Position numbers and translations under genes: made by a program
Source of the DNA: JBDIVL01 sp039794405
GTDB lineage: Bacteria; Planctomycetota; Brocadiia; Brocadiales; Brocadiaceae
DNA: 37,034 bases
Direction of reading: 5' to 3'
NCBI GenBank assembly: GCA_039794405.1
Contig: JBDIVL010000038.1
Coordinates: forward strand, 1 to 37,034
Shown here: one piece after another, positions 1-7,752 of the stretch
How positions within the stretch are numbered: position 1 is the stretch's first letter
How the letters are laid out: every line of letters starts with the position of its first letter
The notes under the pieces: model-generated
What the model was told of the DNA's origin: nothing
The model's database searches: none
What the model saw: the letters and a program-made list of their open reading frames with translations, nothing else

Positions 1-1
1 C

Positions 2-133
2 ACCATTCCTTTTGATCCTCAGGGGAATGTGCTCGGCACTATTGAGATTAGTCCCTGCTTTGCACTGGATGAAGAGGAATTAGGAAACAAGATTGATAAG
101 GATTTGCAGTTCCATGGGTTTTTGAATCTGTGA
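2..133 (+). CDS. C-terminal tail of a probable UDPGP-type uridylyltransferase (5' end outside window)
   Basis: Frame 2 is open from the left edge to TGA at 131-133 and gives 43 residues. The tail contains an EISPCFALDEEEL stretch. From memory, this resembles the EISPLFALDAEEL-like C-terminus of eukaryotic-type UTP-sugar-1-phosphate uridylyltransferases common in planctomycetes. If that is right, the enzyme makes a UDP-sugar donor for the glycan locus. It ends only 27 bp before the preferred start of the EpsI gene, so the two are probably co-transcribed. The fragment is too short for a firm family call; the reading frame itself is convincing. Confidence 0.5.
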   Translation, partial: TIPFDPQGNVLGTIEISPCFALDEEELGNKIDKDLQFHGFLNL

Positions 134-160
134 GAAATGCATGTTTTCATAAGGTATAAA

Positions 161-838
161 ATGCATAAAAAACTTAAGCCGTATATAGCTATAATTCTGC
201 TATTACCCACAATTATTTACTGTTTCGCTTTTCCAAAAGCGAAATATACAAGCACAGATATTTTTTCCCGGCTGGAGATACCATACGAAATTGATATGTG
301 GAAAGGAGTAGACTCGGAACAGGAGTGGAAGCTGGAAGATGAGGAATATAACTATATTAGCCAGATTTTAGAACGTGAGTATATACATGAGAATAACAAA
401 AATCTCTTTTTGCTGCTCTTAAACGCTGGTAATTTTCATAATCCGAAGGTTTGTTATAATGGCGCTGGATTTAAAGTAAGGGAGTTGGAGGACACCGAGT
501 TTCATGTATTAGATTGTACTTTTAGAGCTCACACCCTTTACGCACAAAATGACACAGAAGGTTATTTGTTAGTATACTGGATGTGCATCGATAAGAACAT
601 CGTTGATTGGACCAAACAGAAGGTAAAACAACTATGGTTCTCGTTTTTTCATGAAGAAAGTTTGGGGTTAATGATTCGTCTCGATATACCAAGTAGTGAA
701 GATACCATAAATGATGCAGTGATGTTGGCAAAAGAGTTTGTTACGGATTTAAGTAAGGTGATGAGACCGGAAGACGTACAATACCTTTTTGGAAGTCAGA
801 ATACAGACAATTATTCTAAGAGAATTGGTTTTAGATAA
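161..838 (+). CDS. epsI: EpsI-family exosortase-associated protein
   Basis: This protein of about 225 aa has one N-terminal hydrophobic segment (about residues 8-25 from this start), then a periplasmic-type domain carrying HNPKVCYNGAG. That matches the H-x-P-x-x-C-x-x-G-x-G signature of the EpsI family, which accompanies exosortases in PEP-CTERM/EPS systems, either as a separate gene or fused to the exosortase. An ATG at 137 in the same frame would add 8 residues. ATG 161 is preferred because AAGG at 151-154 sits 6 nt upstream and the membrane segment then starts near the N-terminus. No exosortase is visible in the window; it may lie to the left. The EpsI call is strong. The biochemical role of the family is not settled. 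Confidence 0.85.
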   Translation: MHKKLKPYIAIILLLPTIIYCFAFPKAKYTSTDIFSRLEIPYEIDMWKGVDSEQEWKLEDEEYNYISQILEREYIHENNKNLFLLLLNAGNFHNPKVCYNGAGFKVRELEDTEFHVLDCTFRAHTLYAQNDTEGYLLVYWMCIDKNIVDWTKQKVKQLWFSFFHEESLGLMIRLDIPSSEDTINDAVMLAKEFVTDLSKVMRPEDVQYLFGSQNTDNYSKRIGFR

Positions 839-857
839 CCCTCTCGACCGGGTTTTT
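837..857 (+). terminator. Weak intrinsic terminator after epsI
   Basis: A 5-bp stem AACCC/GGGTT with an 8-nt loop starts inside the epsI stop codon and runs into TTTTT. The stem is short. It would separate epsI from the convergent minus-strand genes. Confidence 0.4.
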
Positions 858-888
858 CCGTAATTCGTTACCCTGGAGGTATACGCTT

Positions 889-2121
889 TTATACAATACT
901 TGGATGAGGTATTGGAATGATAAACCTTCCGCCACGGTATCGATATTCTTCCTGTTGTTTCAAGACCTCATTTGATAAATTCCATGCAAGCAGCAACACA
1001 TAATCTGGCATCTCTTCCAAAAGCTTTGTTGGTGGAAATATCGGTAAATGACTGCCGTTCATATATCGACCTTGTTTAGATATGTTTATATCAACCACAT
1101 AATCGAGAAGTCTTTTGTCGATTCCACAATAGTTTAGTAGCGTCGTCGCCTTAGAAGCTGCACCATAAGCGGCAATTTTCTTTCCTTTTTGTTTAATATC
1201 CCATAAAAGATTCGATAACGAATTCCTTATCTCCTGTACAGAATCGGCAAAAGAACGGTAGTAATCAATGGTATTGATTCCCTTGTGTTCTTCTTTCCTC
1301 AATTGGGAATAAAGAGATTTACTTACTGACCTATGATGCCCAATAGAGAGACGCAGTGATCCTCCATGTACAGGAAAACGTTTTATATCATGAATAAAAA
1401 GAGAATGCCTTTTTAATAATTTTTCTAATGCCGTAACGGAAAAATAGGAAAGATGATGGTGATAAATGGTATCAAACTCACAATAGTCGACAAGATCGGC
1501 AATATACGGCACCTCTATCACTGCAATACCGTCCTCGTCTAAAAGGGTATGAATCCCTTCCACAAAGCCATTCAGGTCCGGTACCTGAGTTAAGACATTG
1601 TTTGCCAGGAAGACATCAGCCACAAGCCCTTCTTCTTTTCGCAGTTGACAAGCAAGCTCTCTGCCAAAAAAAGTGCATAGGGTAAGGATACCGGCCTCTT
1701 TTGCAATTTTAACTGGCTCCGGTGCCGGATCGATTCCAATCGCCGGAATTCCTCTTTTTACAAAATGCTTAAGCATGCAGCCATCATTGCTTGCCGCCTC
1801 TATAACGAGACTGTTAGCGTTCAGATTTCTTGACTTAATTAATGTTTTTGCACTTACTTCAAAGTGTTGTAAAACTGTTCTTGATACCGAAGAATAGTAA
1901 AGATAATCTTTTCCGAAGAGAATTTCCGGTGACCAGGATTTTGTAATTTACACAAGGATACAATCCGGGCAAAATACAAGATCAAGAGGGACAGTTATCT
2001 CCTGCGTTTTCCATTGTGCTTCCGTGCGTAGTGTATTCGCTACCGGTATTTGGCCAAGGGACAAAATTAAGTCCAGTCCTATATGCCCACAGGATCGACA
2101 TACGAATCTTGCCTGATCCAT
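889..2121 (-). pseudogene. Sugar C-methyltransferase broken by an in-frame TAA
   Basis: The frame from ATG 2121 to the stop at 889 would encode about 410 aa, collinear with the intact C-methyltransferase at 25388-26638. It begins with the zinc-binding part (CRSCG, then CPDC), followed by the SAM fold (EAASNDG) and the C-terminal domain. AGAGGAG lies upstream of ATG 2121. Codon 58, at 1948-1950, is TAA. It follows CPDCILV exactly where the paralog has Q after CNRCYLV, so a single CAA-to-TAA change explains it. Frame and homology resume at once on both sides, so this is a nonsense mutation, not a frameshift. Restart at ATG 1776 would give 295 aa lacking the zinc domain and part of the SAM fold. 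The active-site YHEH of the paralog is YHHH here. A sequencing error remains possible. Confidence 0.8.
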
Positions 2122-2179
2122 GATTCATCAATCTCCTCTTTATGGTATTACAATGAAAACTCCTCTATACTCAGGATTG

Positions 2180-3253
2180 TTAGCAGTTAATCTTTTCCAA
2201 TTGGGTGGTTTTGCTGTATAAGTTTTGTTGATTCTTCCACCGGAGGTTTACATCGAGGAGATCATCACTCAATAATTTTTTGATATGGCTAATGCGTTTA
2301 TATCTGGTTCCCTCGAACTCTTCTAAAGTTAACCCTATCTTTTTGTAAGCATGATACAATTGTTCAGCTCCCATACGTGCATTCCATTTTGGTTTAAATT
2401 CAGGAAGTATCCGCCTTATCTTGCCGCAGTCCACCCGATAACAACGTTTATCCGGTCCCGCATCTTCAGCAAATTCGATTTCACATCCGGGCACAGTCTC
2501 TTTAACAATGTTTGCTATATCCCTGATTTGATAATTTTCCTCGTTAATACCAATATTGAATGCCTGGTTGTGTATTACATCCCGCGGTGCTTTCAATACT
2601 GCGATAAAAGCGCTCGATATATCCTCAATATGGACTATGGGGCGCCATGGGGTGCCGTCACTCTTAATATGGACACGTCCCGTAGTGAATGCCCAGGCTA
2701 CTAAGTTGTTGAGCACGAGATCGAATCTCAACCTGGGTGATAACCCATAGGCAGTTGCATTTCGAAGAAATGTTGGACTAAAATCTGAGTCAGCTAATTT
2801 TGTCACTTCCTGTTCGACGAGCACCTTTGAAATACCATAAGGAGTAACCGGATTAAACCCGGCTTCCTCGTTTACCATGTTTTCTCCCGCTACACCATAG
2901 GTACTGCATGATGATGAGAAAACAAAGCGGGAGACCTTGGTCTCCTTTGCCAATTTTGCCAAACGTACTGATGCCGTGTGATTTATTTCATAGGTCAGTG
3001 TGGGATTTAGGTCTCCCAGCGGGTCATTTGATAGACCAGCAAGATGCAAAACGGCATCAAATCCAACGAGGTCTGATGCTTCGACATCACGAAGGTCTTT
3101 TTTTATCGATGGGACATCCGGAATTCCGTCTCCAAAGGTACATTGCTCGTAGAGATCCGTGTCCAGGCCCACAACCTCATATCCGTTTTTTATTAACATG
3201 GGTACCATGACTGTACCAATATAGCCTTTATGTCCTGTGACCAGTATACGCAT
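2180..3253 (-). CDS. Extended SDR, NAD-dependent nucleotide-sugar epimerase/dehydratase
   Basis: A 357-aa protein with an N-terminal Rossmann motif TGHKGYIG (residues 6-13) and the catalytic pair YGISK (Tyr139, Lys143), preceded by SSSCSTYG (113-120) that supplies the Ser/Thr. These mark an extended SDR acting on an NDP-sugar. It lies 3 bp downstream of rfbF, so a CDP-sugar substrate is likely. It lacks the S-x-D-E-V-Y-G motif of 4,6-dehydratases, so I do not call it rfbG. Epimerase or reductase activity on a CDP-keto-sugar is an inference. It is followed by the broken C-methyltransferase gene. Confidence 0.85.
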   Translation of the reverse strand: MRILVTGHKGYIGTVMVPMLIKNGYEVVGLDTDLYEQCTFGDGIPDVPSIKKDLRDVEASDLVGFDAVLHLAGLSNDPLGDLNPTLTYEINHTASVRLAKLAKETKVSRFVFSSSCSTYGVAGENMVNEEAGFNPVTPYGISKVLVEQEVTKLADSDFSPTFLRNATAYGLSPRLRFDLVLNNLVAWAFTTGRVHIKSDGTPWRPIVHIEDISSAFIAVLKAPRDVIHNQAFNIGINEENYQIRDIANIVKETVPGCEIEFAEDAGPDKRCYRVDCGKIRRILPEFKPKWNARMGAEQLYHAYKKIGLTLEEFEGTRYKRISHIKKLLSDDLLDVNLRWKNQQNLYSKTTQLEKINC

Positions 3254-3256
3254 GTA

Positions 3257-4030
3257 TTATTCCTCCCAAATTTTCCATGGTGCGTTGTTGCTTTGCCATA
3301 GATTTTGTAATAGTATCTTATCACGCAAAGTGTCCATACACTGCCAGAAAGATGCGTGACGATATGCCATTAATTGACCATCTTTTGATAATCTTTCCAG
3401 AGGTTTTTTCTCCCAAAAAGTTTCATCGCTGTCAATGTAATCAAACACTTTTGGCTCAAGGACAAAAAAACCTCCATTAATCCATCCTTCACTCGTTTGA
3501 GGTTTTTCTGTGAACTCCGCTACACAATCGCCGGTCAGATCGAGGTGTCCGTAACGTGCGGTTGGCCTTACAGCCGTTAGCGTTGCCAGTTTGCCGTGAG
3601 ATCGGTGAAAAGCCAGCAATTCATGCAAATTTACGTTAGATACTCCATCCCCGTACGTCAGCATAAACGTTTCATTTCCTAAATACGGAGCAAGTCGTTT
3701 TAGGCGTCCGCCAGTCTGTGTTGAAAACCCGGTATCCACTAAGTCGATTATCCAATCCTTTTTGGCTCCGTCATGTATTTTCACTTCACCGTTTTCCAAA
3801 TTTACCGTTAAGTTGCTGTTTATCGAACAATAATCAACAACGTACTTCTTAATTGCTTCACCCTTATAACCAAGTGCGATTACAAAATGTTTAATATTGT
3901 AGCAAGAGTAATGCATCATAATATGCCAAAGGATCGGTTTACCGCCGATCTCAACCATGGGTTTTGGTCTCACCTCAGTTTCTTCAGCAAGGCGGGTACC
4001 TAACCCTCCAGCAAGAATGGCTACTTTCAT
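3257..4030 (-). CDS. rfbF: Glucose-1-phosphate cytidylyltransferase
   Basis: A 257-aa protein, the normal length for RfbF/DdhA, starting with the nucleotidyltransferase signature LAGGLGTRL, then RPKPMVEIGGKP and LTYGDGVSN. It makes CDP-glucose from glucose-1-phosphate and CTP, the entry step to CDP-deoxy and branched sugars of O-antigens and capsules. It is the first gene of an rfbF-SDR-methyltransferase unit and is preceded by a 696-bp intergenic region with the shared upstream site and promoter-like element. AAAGGAG lies about 14 nt before the ATG. No CDP-glucose 4,6-dehydratase (RfbG) is seen in the window. Confidence 0.93.
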   Translation of the reverse strand: MKVAILAGGLGTRLAEETEVRPKPMVEIGGKPILWHIMMHYSCYNIKHFVIALGYKGEAIKKYVVDYCSINSNLTVNLENGEVKIHDGAKKDWIIDLVDTGFSTQTGGRLKRLAPYLGNETFMLTYGDGVSNVNLHELLAFHRSHGKLATLTAVRPTARYGHLDLTGDCVAEFTEKPQTSEGWINGGFFVLEPKVFDYIDSDETFWEKKPLERLSKDGQLMAYRHASFWQCMDTLRDKILLQNLWQSNNAPWKIWEE

Positions 4031-4218
4031 ATACCTGTCTTTTCTCCTTTAATTATGCTGCCCACATGGCAGAGGCTTTTAAATCTCCCTTCTGAAAGAC
4101 CGGGAGATATGTTAAAGCTGTTACATTTGATAAGATAGTAGTTCGTGAATAGTATATAGTGGCTGGAAAACACATCTCTTCAACTATTCACTATCTGCCG
4201 CAAATATTGGTATTGATT

Positions 4219-4234
4219 ATCAAAATATGTACCA
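4219..4234 (-). promoter_or_regulatory. Promoter-like element A upstream of rfbF (GG-N10-GA, sigma-54-like)
   Basis: On the minus strand this reads TGGTACA-TATT-TTGAT. The spacing GG-N10-GA is that of a -24/-12 sigma-54 promoter (TGGCAC-N5-TTGC), but the usual GC at -12 is GA. The same GGTACAT-N-TTTTGATA string occurs upstream of two other units, at 26713-26728 and 30255-30270. The rfbF ATG is about 190 bp downstream. Conservation across three sites is direct; sigma-54 dependence is inference. Confidence 0.55.
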
Positions 4235-4331
4235 TGTGATAAAAAAATGAGTTTATTGGTTAATTTGCAGGAAATATAAAGTAATGCATCAGAATAAACA
4301 GCACAGGAATCGCATAATAAAGAAAAGAGAA

Positions 4332-4380
4332 GTGTGACATGTTACAAGAGTGTGTTATCACGAAAGCGTGACATGTCACA
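4332..4380 (-). promoter_or_regulatory. Triple-palindrome upstream site, copy A
   Basis: This is one of three 49-bp copies. It holds three GTG-N6-AC type units: GTGACATGTTAC (4334), GTGTGTTATCAC (4350) and the perfect palindrome GTGACATGTCAC (4368). Start-to-start spacings are 16 and 18 bp. A further degenerate unit, GTGACACAAGGGTGTG, follows at 4385. It lies about 98 bp upstream of element A, an enhancer-like position. Confidence 0.65.
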
Positions 4381-4524
4381 CAACGTGACACAAGGGTGTG
4401 CGAAGTCAGGAAACACTGAAGAAAGCTGGATTTTTACAGGAATGGATTATTGCTGTTTGCCCAATCTCATTTCGGATTTCGTAACAGTTCAGCTTACCTC
4501 AGAGGTTATAAAATAATGCACATG

Positions 4525-4650
4525 GTTGGTTCATCTTGTAGGTTAAAGCATGTAGTAAGCGTTTGCCTGTACGTTTTTGATTGATACCAGGCACAGGAAA
4601 TATGCCAAACGTTCCGGTTCAATCGTGAACGATTGAACCAACCTTGAGGA
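4525..4650. repeat. Dispersed REP-like element ending in a 24-bp hairpin (copy 1)
   Basis: A perfect inverted repeat with 11-bp arms GGTTCAATCGT/ACGATTGAACC and a 2-nt loop lies at 4616-4639. It is preceded by a degenerate body shared with the copies near 7461-7577 and 22240-22362 (a GATACCAGGCAC-like block, then TGCCAAACGTTCC). The hairpin core also recurs at 14912 and 27100. All copies are intergenic. Confidence 0.75.
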
Positions 4651-4653
4651 TAC

Positions 4654-4687
4654 GAAGTAGAGACGCAAAATCTTGCGTCTCTACTTC
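4654..4687. repeat. Perfect 15-bp inverted repeat, 4-nt loop
   Basis: Arms GAAGTAGAGACGCAA and TTGCGTCTCTACTTC flank AATC, 39 bp beyond the GT2 stop. There is no T-tract on either strand, so it is not a typical intrinsic terminator. It could act as an RNA-stabilising hairpin or be a mobile palindromic repeat. Confidence 0.8.
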
Positions 4688-4726
4688 TTCCATGCCACGA
4701 AAACCGCATAGAGAAAATAAAAATTC

Positions 4727-5653
4727 CTACACGTTTAAAACACGTTTCAAAAATATAATTGCATTCATTGGATACACAAGTCTTTTAAAGCCATTTTCCC
4801 TAAGACCGTCCCGGTGATATTTCCAGAATTCCTTTTCTTTGAACTTGAGAAAATTTTTACCCAGAAATATGCAGTATTTTTTTATCATTCTGTTGAATAG
4901 TGTTTTGAATTCTTTACCATCTAAATAGAGGGGACCATATTTTTTTAGGATAATAAGCTCTCCTAAGAGAAAAGTATTAAACCTGCGTGCAAATGAGCTC
5001 ATCGCTTCATTCTCTCTTCTTGTATAGGTAAGAACTTGATGCACAAAACCAAAATCAGAATTTTGTAACAGGTCATAACAAACTTCTCTATCTGCATGGA
5101 GGTTGTTTTCATTATAAAAAGGTTTACGGTTTTTTATGAAATTGGATCTAATTAAGGTCGTTGTAGGTGAACCAAAAACATATATATTGCCGAGGAACGT
5201 AGAGCGGCAAATTTCCCGACCAGATACGATAGTACTTGGGTAAGGAAGTCCATCACAATTTACCCAAACATCGTCAAGACGATACGATCCTATGATACTT
5301 ACCGATGGGTACTTTTCACCAACTTCTACCATTTTTGCAATACAGTCCGGAAACAACCAGTCATCAGCATGCACCACTTTACAGTATCCACTCCTTGGAG
5401 AAATTTGCTGAAACGCAACATTATGGTTTTGAATAAGGGTGAAAAATTTTTGGTTATTATGGATACGAATCCGTGCATCTTTTTCTGCATATTTCTTTGC
5501 AATTTCTAAAGTACGGTCCGTACTGCAGTTGTTCACAATGATATATTCCCAGTTCTGATAAGTCTGGGCTAAAATACTCTCAATACATTCTGCCAAATAC
5601 TTTTCTGTATTGTATACAGGAGTTATTATGCTGACTAAAGGTTCTAAGTTCAT
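4727..5653 (-). CDS. Family 2 glycosyltransferase
   Basis: A 308-aa GT-A fold enzyme. It has VSIITPVYNTEKYL at the N-terminus, an NNCSTD nucleotide-binding segment at about 41-46, and the metal-binding acidic motif HADD (Asp97, Asp98). The charged C-terminal half lacks predicted membrane segments, so it is probably a cytoplasmic or membrane-associated sugar transferase. A GTG at 5713 would add 20 residues, but that stretch lies inside a dispersed palindromic repeat, so ATG 5653 is preferred. No strong SD is seen. The acceptor and donor cannot be predicted. Confidence 0.85.
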   Translation of the reverse strand: MNLEPLVSIITPVYNTEKYLAECIESILAQTYQNWEYIIVNNCSTDRTLEIAKKYAEKDARIRIHNNQKFFTLIQNHNVAFQQISPRSGYCKVVHADDWLFPDCIAKMVEVGEKYPSVSIIGSYRLDDVWVNCDGLPYPSTIVSGREICRSTFLGNIYVFGSPTTTLIRSNFIKNRKPFYNENNLHADREVCYDLLQNSDFGFVHQVLTYTRRENEAMSSFARRFNTFLLGELIILKKYGPLYLDGKEFKTLFNRMIKKYCIFLGKNFLKFKEKEFWKYHRDGLRENGFKRLVYPMNAIIFLKRVLNV

Positions 5654-5654
5654 C

Positions 5655-5760
5655 GTATAGGAATTCAATGTCCTTTTGTAGGGACGAACCTGGTGTTCGC
5701 CCTTGCCATGCACGATTTAAAACGTTTGTTTTTGTATCCCATTTGGGCGAGCACAAGGTT
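5655..5760 (+). repeat. Dispersed palindromic element (TAGGAATTCAATG/TAGGGACGAAC type)
   Basis: It starts TATAGGAATTCAATG, then TTGTAGGGACGAAC, GTTCGCCC and GATTTAAAACG. The same order occurs at 19630-19705, and related copies in reverse orientation are at 30140-30200 and 30303-30360. It touches the start codon of the GT2 gene. Confidence 0.6.
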
Positions 5761-5830
5761 TGCCCCTGCTGTGATCAGAAACAAAGTCGCCGAAGATCTA
5801 ATCAAACCCAGTACCGAATCACAGACCGAG

Positions 5831-7195
5831 TCACTGCACGTAAATATAAAGAACTGCATCCCCCCGAAATGGAGGTTTGAAAGATTTATTCTCACCATCA
5901 GTTGTGAATGAACCCGTTGAGATAATAGTTCCCCGGCGTGGATTAAACCACTCATAATTGTACTGACCTGCAGTAAGATTTACGGTAAATGATGTTCTGG
6001 ACACTGGCTGGTAAATCAGATATTTTGATCCTGGATTAGCCATACAGTATGTAGTTGATGATAGGTCATTGAGCGGCGACATATCCTTAAGGTTTATTTT
6101 ATCCGCATACATGAGGGTATGCCCCATTGCCCTGCGAACACCTTTTTTTTGCCCGTTTGCACCAAGATCGTCCATGTAGATGGGATTCAGTCCGCGTAAA
6201 AAACACTTCCATACCCATACCCTGTCTCCACCTACTCCCCAAATATGGTCACTGTCGATGATGATTACTTTTGTACCGTCAGAAGCAGGTGGATTGCTTG
6301 CATAACCATCATCTCCGTTTGGAGAGACCCACTCAGCATCACTGTTAAGTATGGCATCGTTATTTACTTGACGTACAGGATATCCAACCGTCATCCCAAC
6401 CGGATGTTGCTTATCTTTCATTTTCTGGTATTCCTTTATGACGTCAACTATGTGGTGCTGCCAATCTATGGAAACACCCGTCTCATTAGCAACTTCATAC
6501 ATAACATTGTCAAAATCATTGACGGTATCAATAACTTTTCTTACATATGCTTCCTGTAAATTAGTGATCGTAGAATCCTGAAGGGTATGAAACTCAAGTC
6601 CTAGACCATCGTTGTTCGTATCACCGTTAATTTCATTGATATTGTTATTTCCGTTGAATGGGTGGCCCTTCCATGTTTCCGCATGCTCCGTACTCCAATC
6701 ATTAAAAAACATGACCGACACGTAAATTCCCGATTTTTTTGCTGCATTTACCCTCGAACGTAGCCGGTTAAAGTATGTCTCATCAAACTTGTACAGGTCA
6801 AACTTTGGTTTGCCATCTAATGCTTTTCCTGTGCCTGAACGTGGCCAGGGATGTGGGGATATAGATACTTTTTTTCCTTCTTCCCATGCATGTTCAACAA
6901 TCCAGAGTCGAATAAAATTGTGATTATTCTTCACGAGTAATTGTAGATAATCCCTGAAGGGAAGGGTTGAAAAAGCATAGCCCGTTATATCCTGGAGATT
7001 ACTCCAGGTATGAGAACCGGTTAAATAGATAATTTTATCGTTACCGTCTGTAAAGTAGCGGGGATTACTCGAATCTACACGCAAAGGGCCGGCAGCAGTA
7101 TCACGGGTGTTACCGATAGAATTGTTATTACAGGATACTAATGCAATAATACTATACAAAAAAGGAATTGAGATGGTGAATTTATATGGAATCAT
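5831..7195 (-). CDS. Secreted lipoprotein, TIM-barrel glycoside hydrolase-like, with C-terminal beta-domain
   Basis: A 454-aa protein. It has a lipoprotein signal peptide (hydrophobic residues 8-21, lipobox LVSC with Cys22). A barrel region of about residues 40-360 includes NVMYEVANETG with the Asn237-Glu238 pair, as at the acid/base position of clan GH-A enzymes. A small beta-domain of about 400-450 contains AGQYNYEWFNPRRG and resembles the putative collagen-binding/DUF4038-associated C-terminal domain. It probably sits in an outer membrane leaflet and acts on a polysaccharide, perhaps the product of this locus; the substrate is unknown. It is separated by 557 bp from asnB upstream, so it may have its own promoter. 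Confidence 0.75.
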   Translation of the reverse strand: MIPYKFTISIPFLYSIIALVSCNNNSIGNTRDTAAGPLRVDSSNPRYFTDGNDKIIYLTGSHTWSNLQDITGYAFSTLPFRDYLQLLVKNNHNFIRLWIVEHAWEEGKKVSISPHPWPRSGTGKALDGKPKFDLYKFDETYFNRLRSRVNAAKKSGIYVSVMFFNDWSTEHAETWKGHPFNGNNNINEINGDTNNDGLGLEFHTLQDSTITNLQEAYVRKVIDTVNDFDNVMYEVANETGVSIDWQHHIVDVIKEYQKMKDKQHPVGMTVGYPVRQVNNDAILNSDAEWVSPNGDDGYASNPPASDGTKVIIIDSDHIWGVGGDRVWVWKCFLRGLNPIYMDDLGANGQKKGVRRAMGHTLMYADKINLKDMSPLNDLSSTTYCMANPGSKYLIYQPVSRTSFTVNLTAGQYNYEWFNPRRGTIISTGSFTTDGENKSFKPPFRGDAVLYIYVQ

Positions 7196-7405
7196 ATGGG
7201 TACTCCTTTGTTCATAAAGAGCCTAAAGATCAATTGGAACGAGCTATATAGTGTGGGCATTGCTCCATATGTATCAAGCTAAGCATACATACCGAAAAAT
7301 ATATTCTTTTGCCCTTTCTGGGCTTGATATCTTTTGCTTCTTATCAGAGGGCTTCACCCTCTGCTATACTCTTACGGCCTTTCAGTCCTACAAGTATCTC
7401 TGGTT

Positions 7406-7428
7406 GGTTCAATCTTGCAGATTGAACC
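7406..7428. repeat. REP-like hairpin, variant arms
   Basis: 10-bp arms GGTTCAATCT/AGATTGAACC surround a 3-nt loop. This is a variant of the GGTTCAATCGT family found five more times in the window. Confidence 0.7.
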
Positions 7429-7460
7429 ATATGTTTCGGCATGTTGATAGACTTCGGACC

Positions 7461-7577
7461 GGTTCAATTTTGTAAACCAAACCATTGTCTCGAACTGGTA
7501 CATAGGCTTTGGATTGAGCCAGGTACCAGCAATATGCCCAAACATTTCGGTTCAATCGTAGACGATTGAACCAACAC
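7461..7577. repeat. Dispersed REP-like element, copy 2
   Basis: A body of about 90 bp (blocks CATTGTCTCG, TGGTACATAGGCT, TGGATTGA, CAGGTACCAG, TGCCCAAAC) leads to the hairpin GGTTCAATCGT/ACGATTGAACC at 7549-7572. The same blocks in the same order occur in reverse orientation at 22240-22362. Confidence 0.8.
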
Positions 7578-7752
7578 AAGAGTTCTATAGTTCTGTAGGA
7601 TGGGTGAAGCGACAGCGCACCCATCAAAGAAACATATTCTCCAACATTGATGGGTCTGCTCCGCTTGACCCACCTTACCAGGACCGAAGATTCTGTAACA
7701 AACCATACATGTCTTTACTATATTTCATCTTATGGGCAGGTTAAATGTGTTT

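Larger units (their letters stand above)
4031..4726. other. 696-bp control and repeat region between rfbF and the GT2 gene
   Basis: I see no convincing gene here. From the rfbF side it holds: an imperfect stem around 4083-4110; a 9-bp inverted repeat GTGAATAGT/ACTATTCAC within about 4146-4191 that could fold in the rfbF leader; the promoter-like element at 4219-4234; the 49-bp triple-palindrome site at 4332-4380; a dispersed REP-like element at about 4525-4650; and a perfect hairpin at 4654-4687. Short ORFs here overlap the repeats and look spurious. Confidence 0.7.
7196..7752. other. 557-bp repeat-filled intergenic region
   Basis: No credible gene is seen. It holds an inverted repeat GGTTCAATCT/AGATTGAACC (7406-7428), a longer REP-like copy (7461-7577) with a hairpin at 7549-7572, and a GATGGGTG/CACCCATC inverted repeat near 7599-7625 followed by another GATGGGT. 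The shared GG-N10-GA promoter element and the triple-palindrome site are absent here. Confidence 0.65.

Noticed and set aside
889..1950. Frameshift or alternative genetic code to explain the broken C-methyltransferase
   Set aside because: The frame is unchanged across the TAA, and other genes here use TAA as a normal stop.
4334..4516. 60-codon plus-strand ORF in the rfbF upstream gap
   Set aside because: It overlaps the triple-palindrome site, has no SD and no recognisable product.
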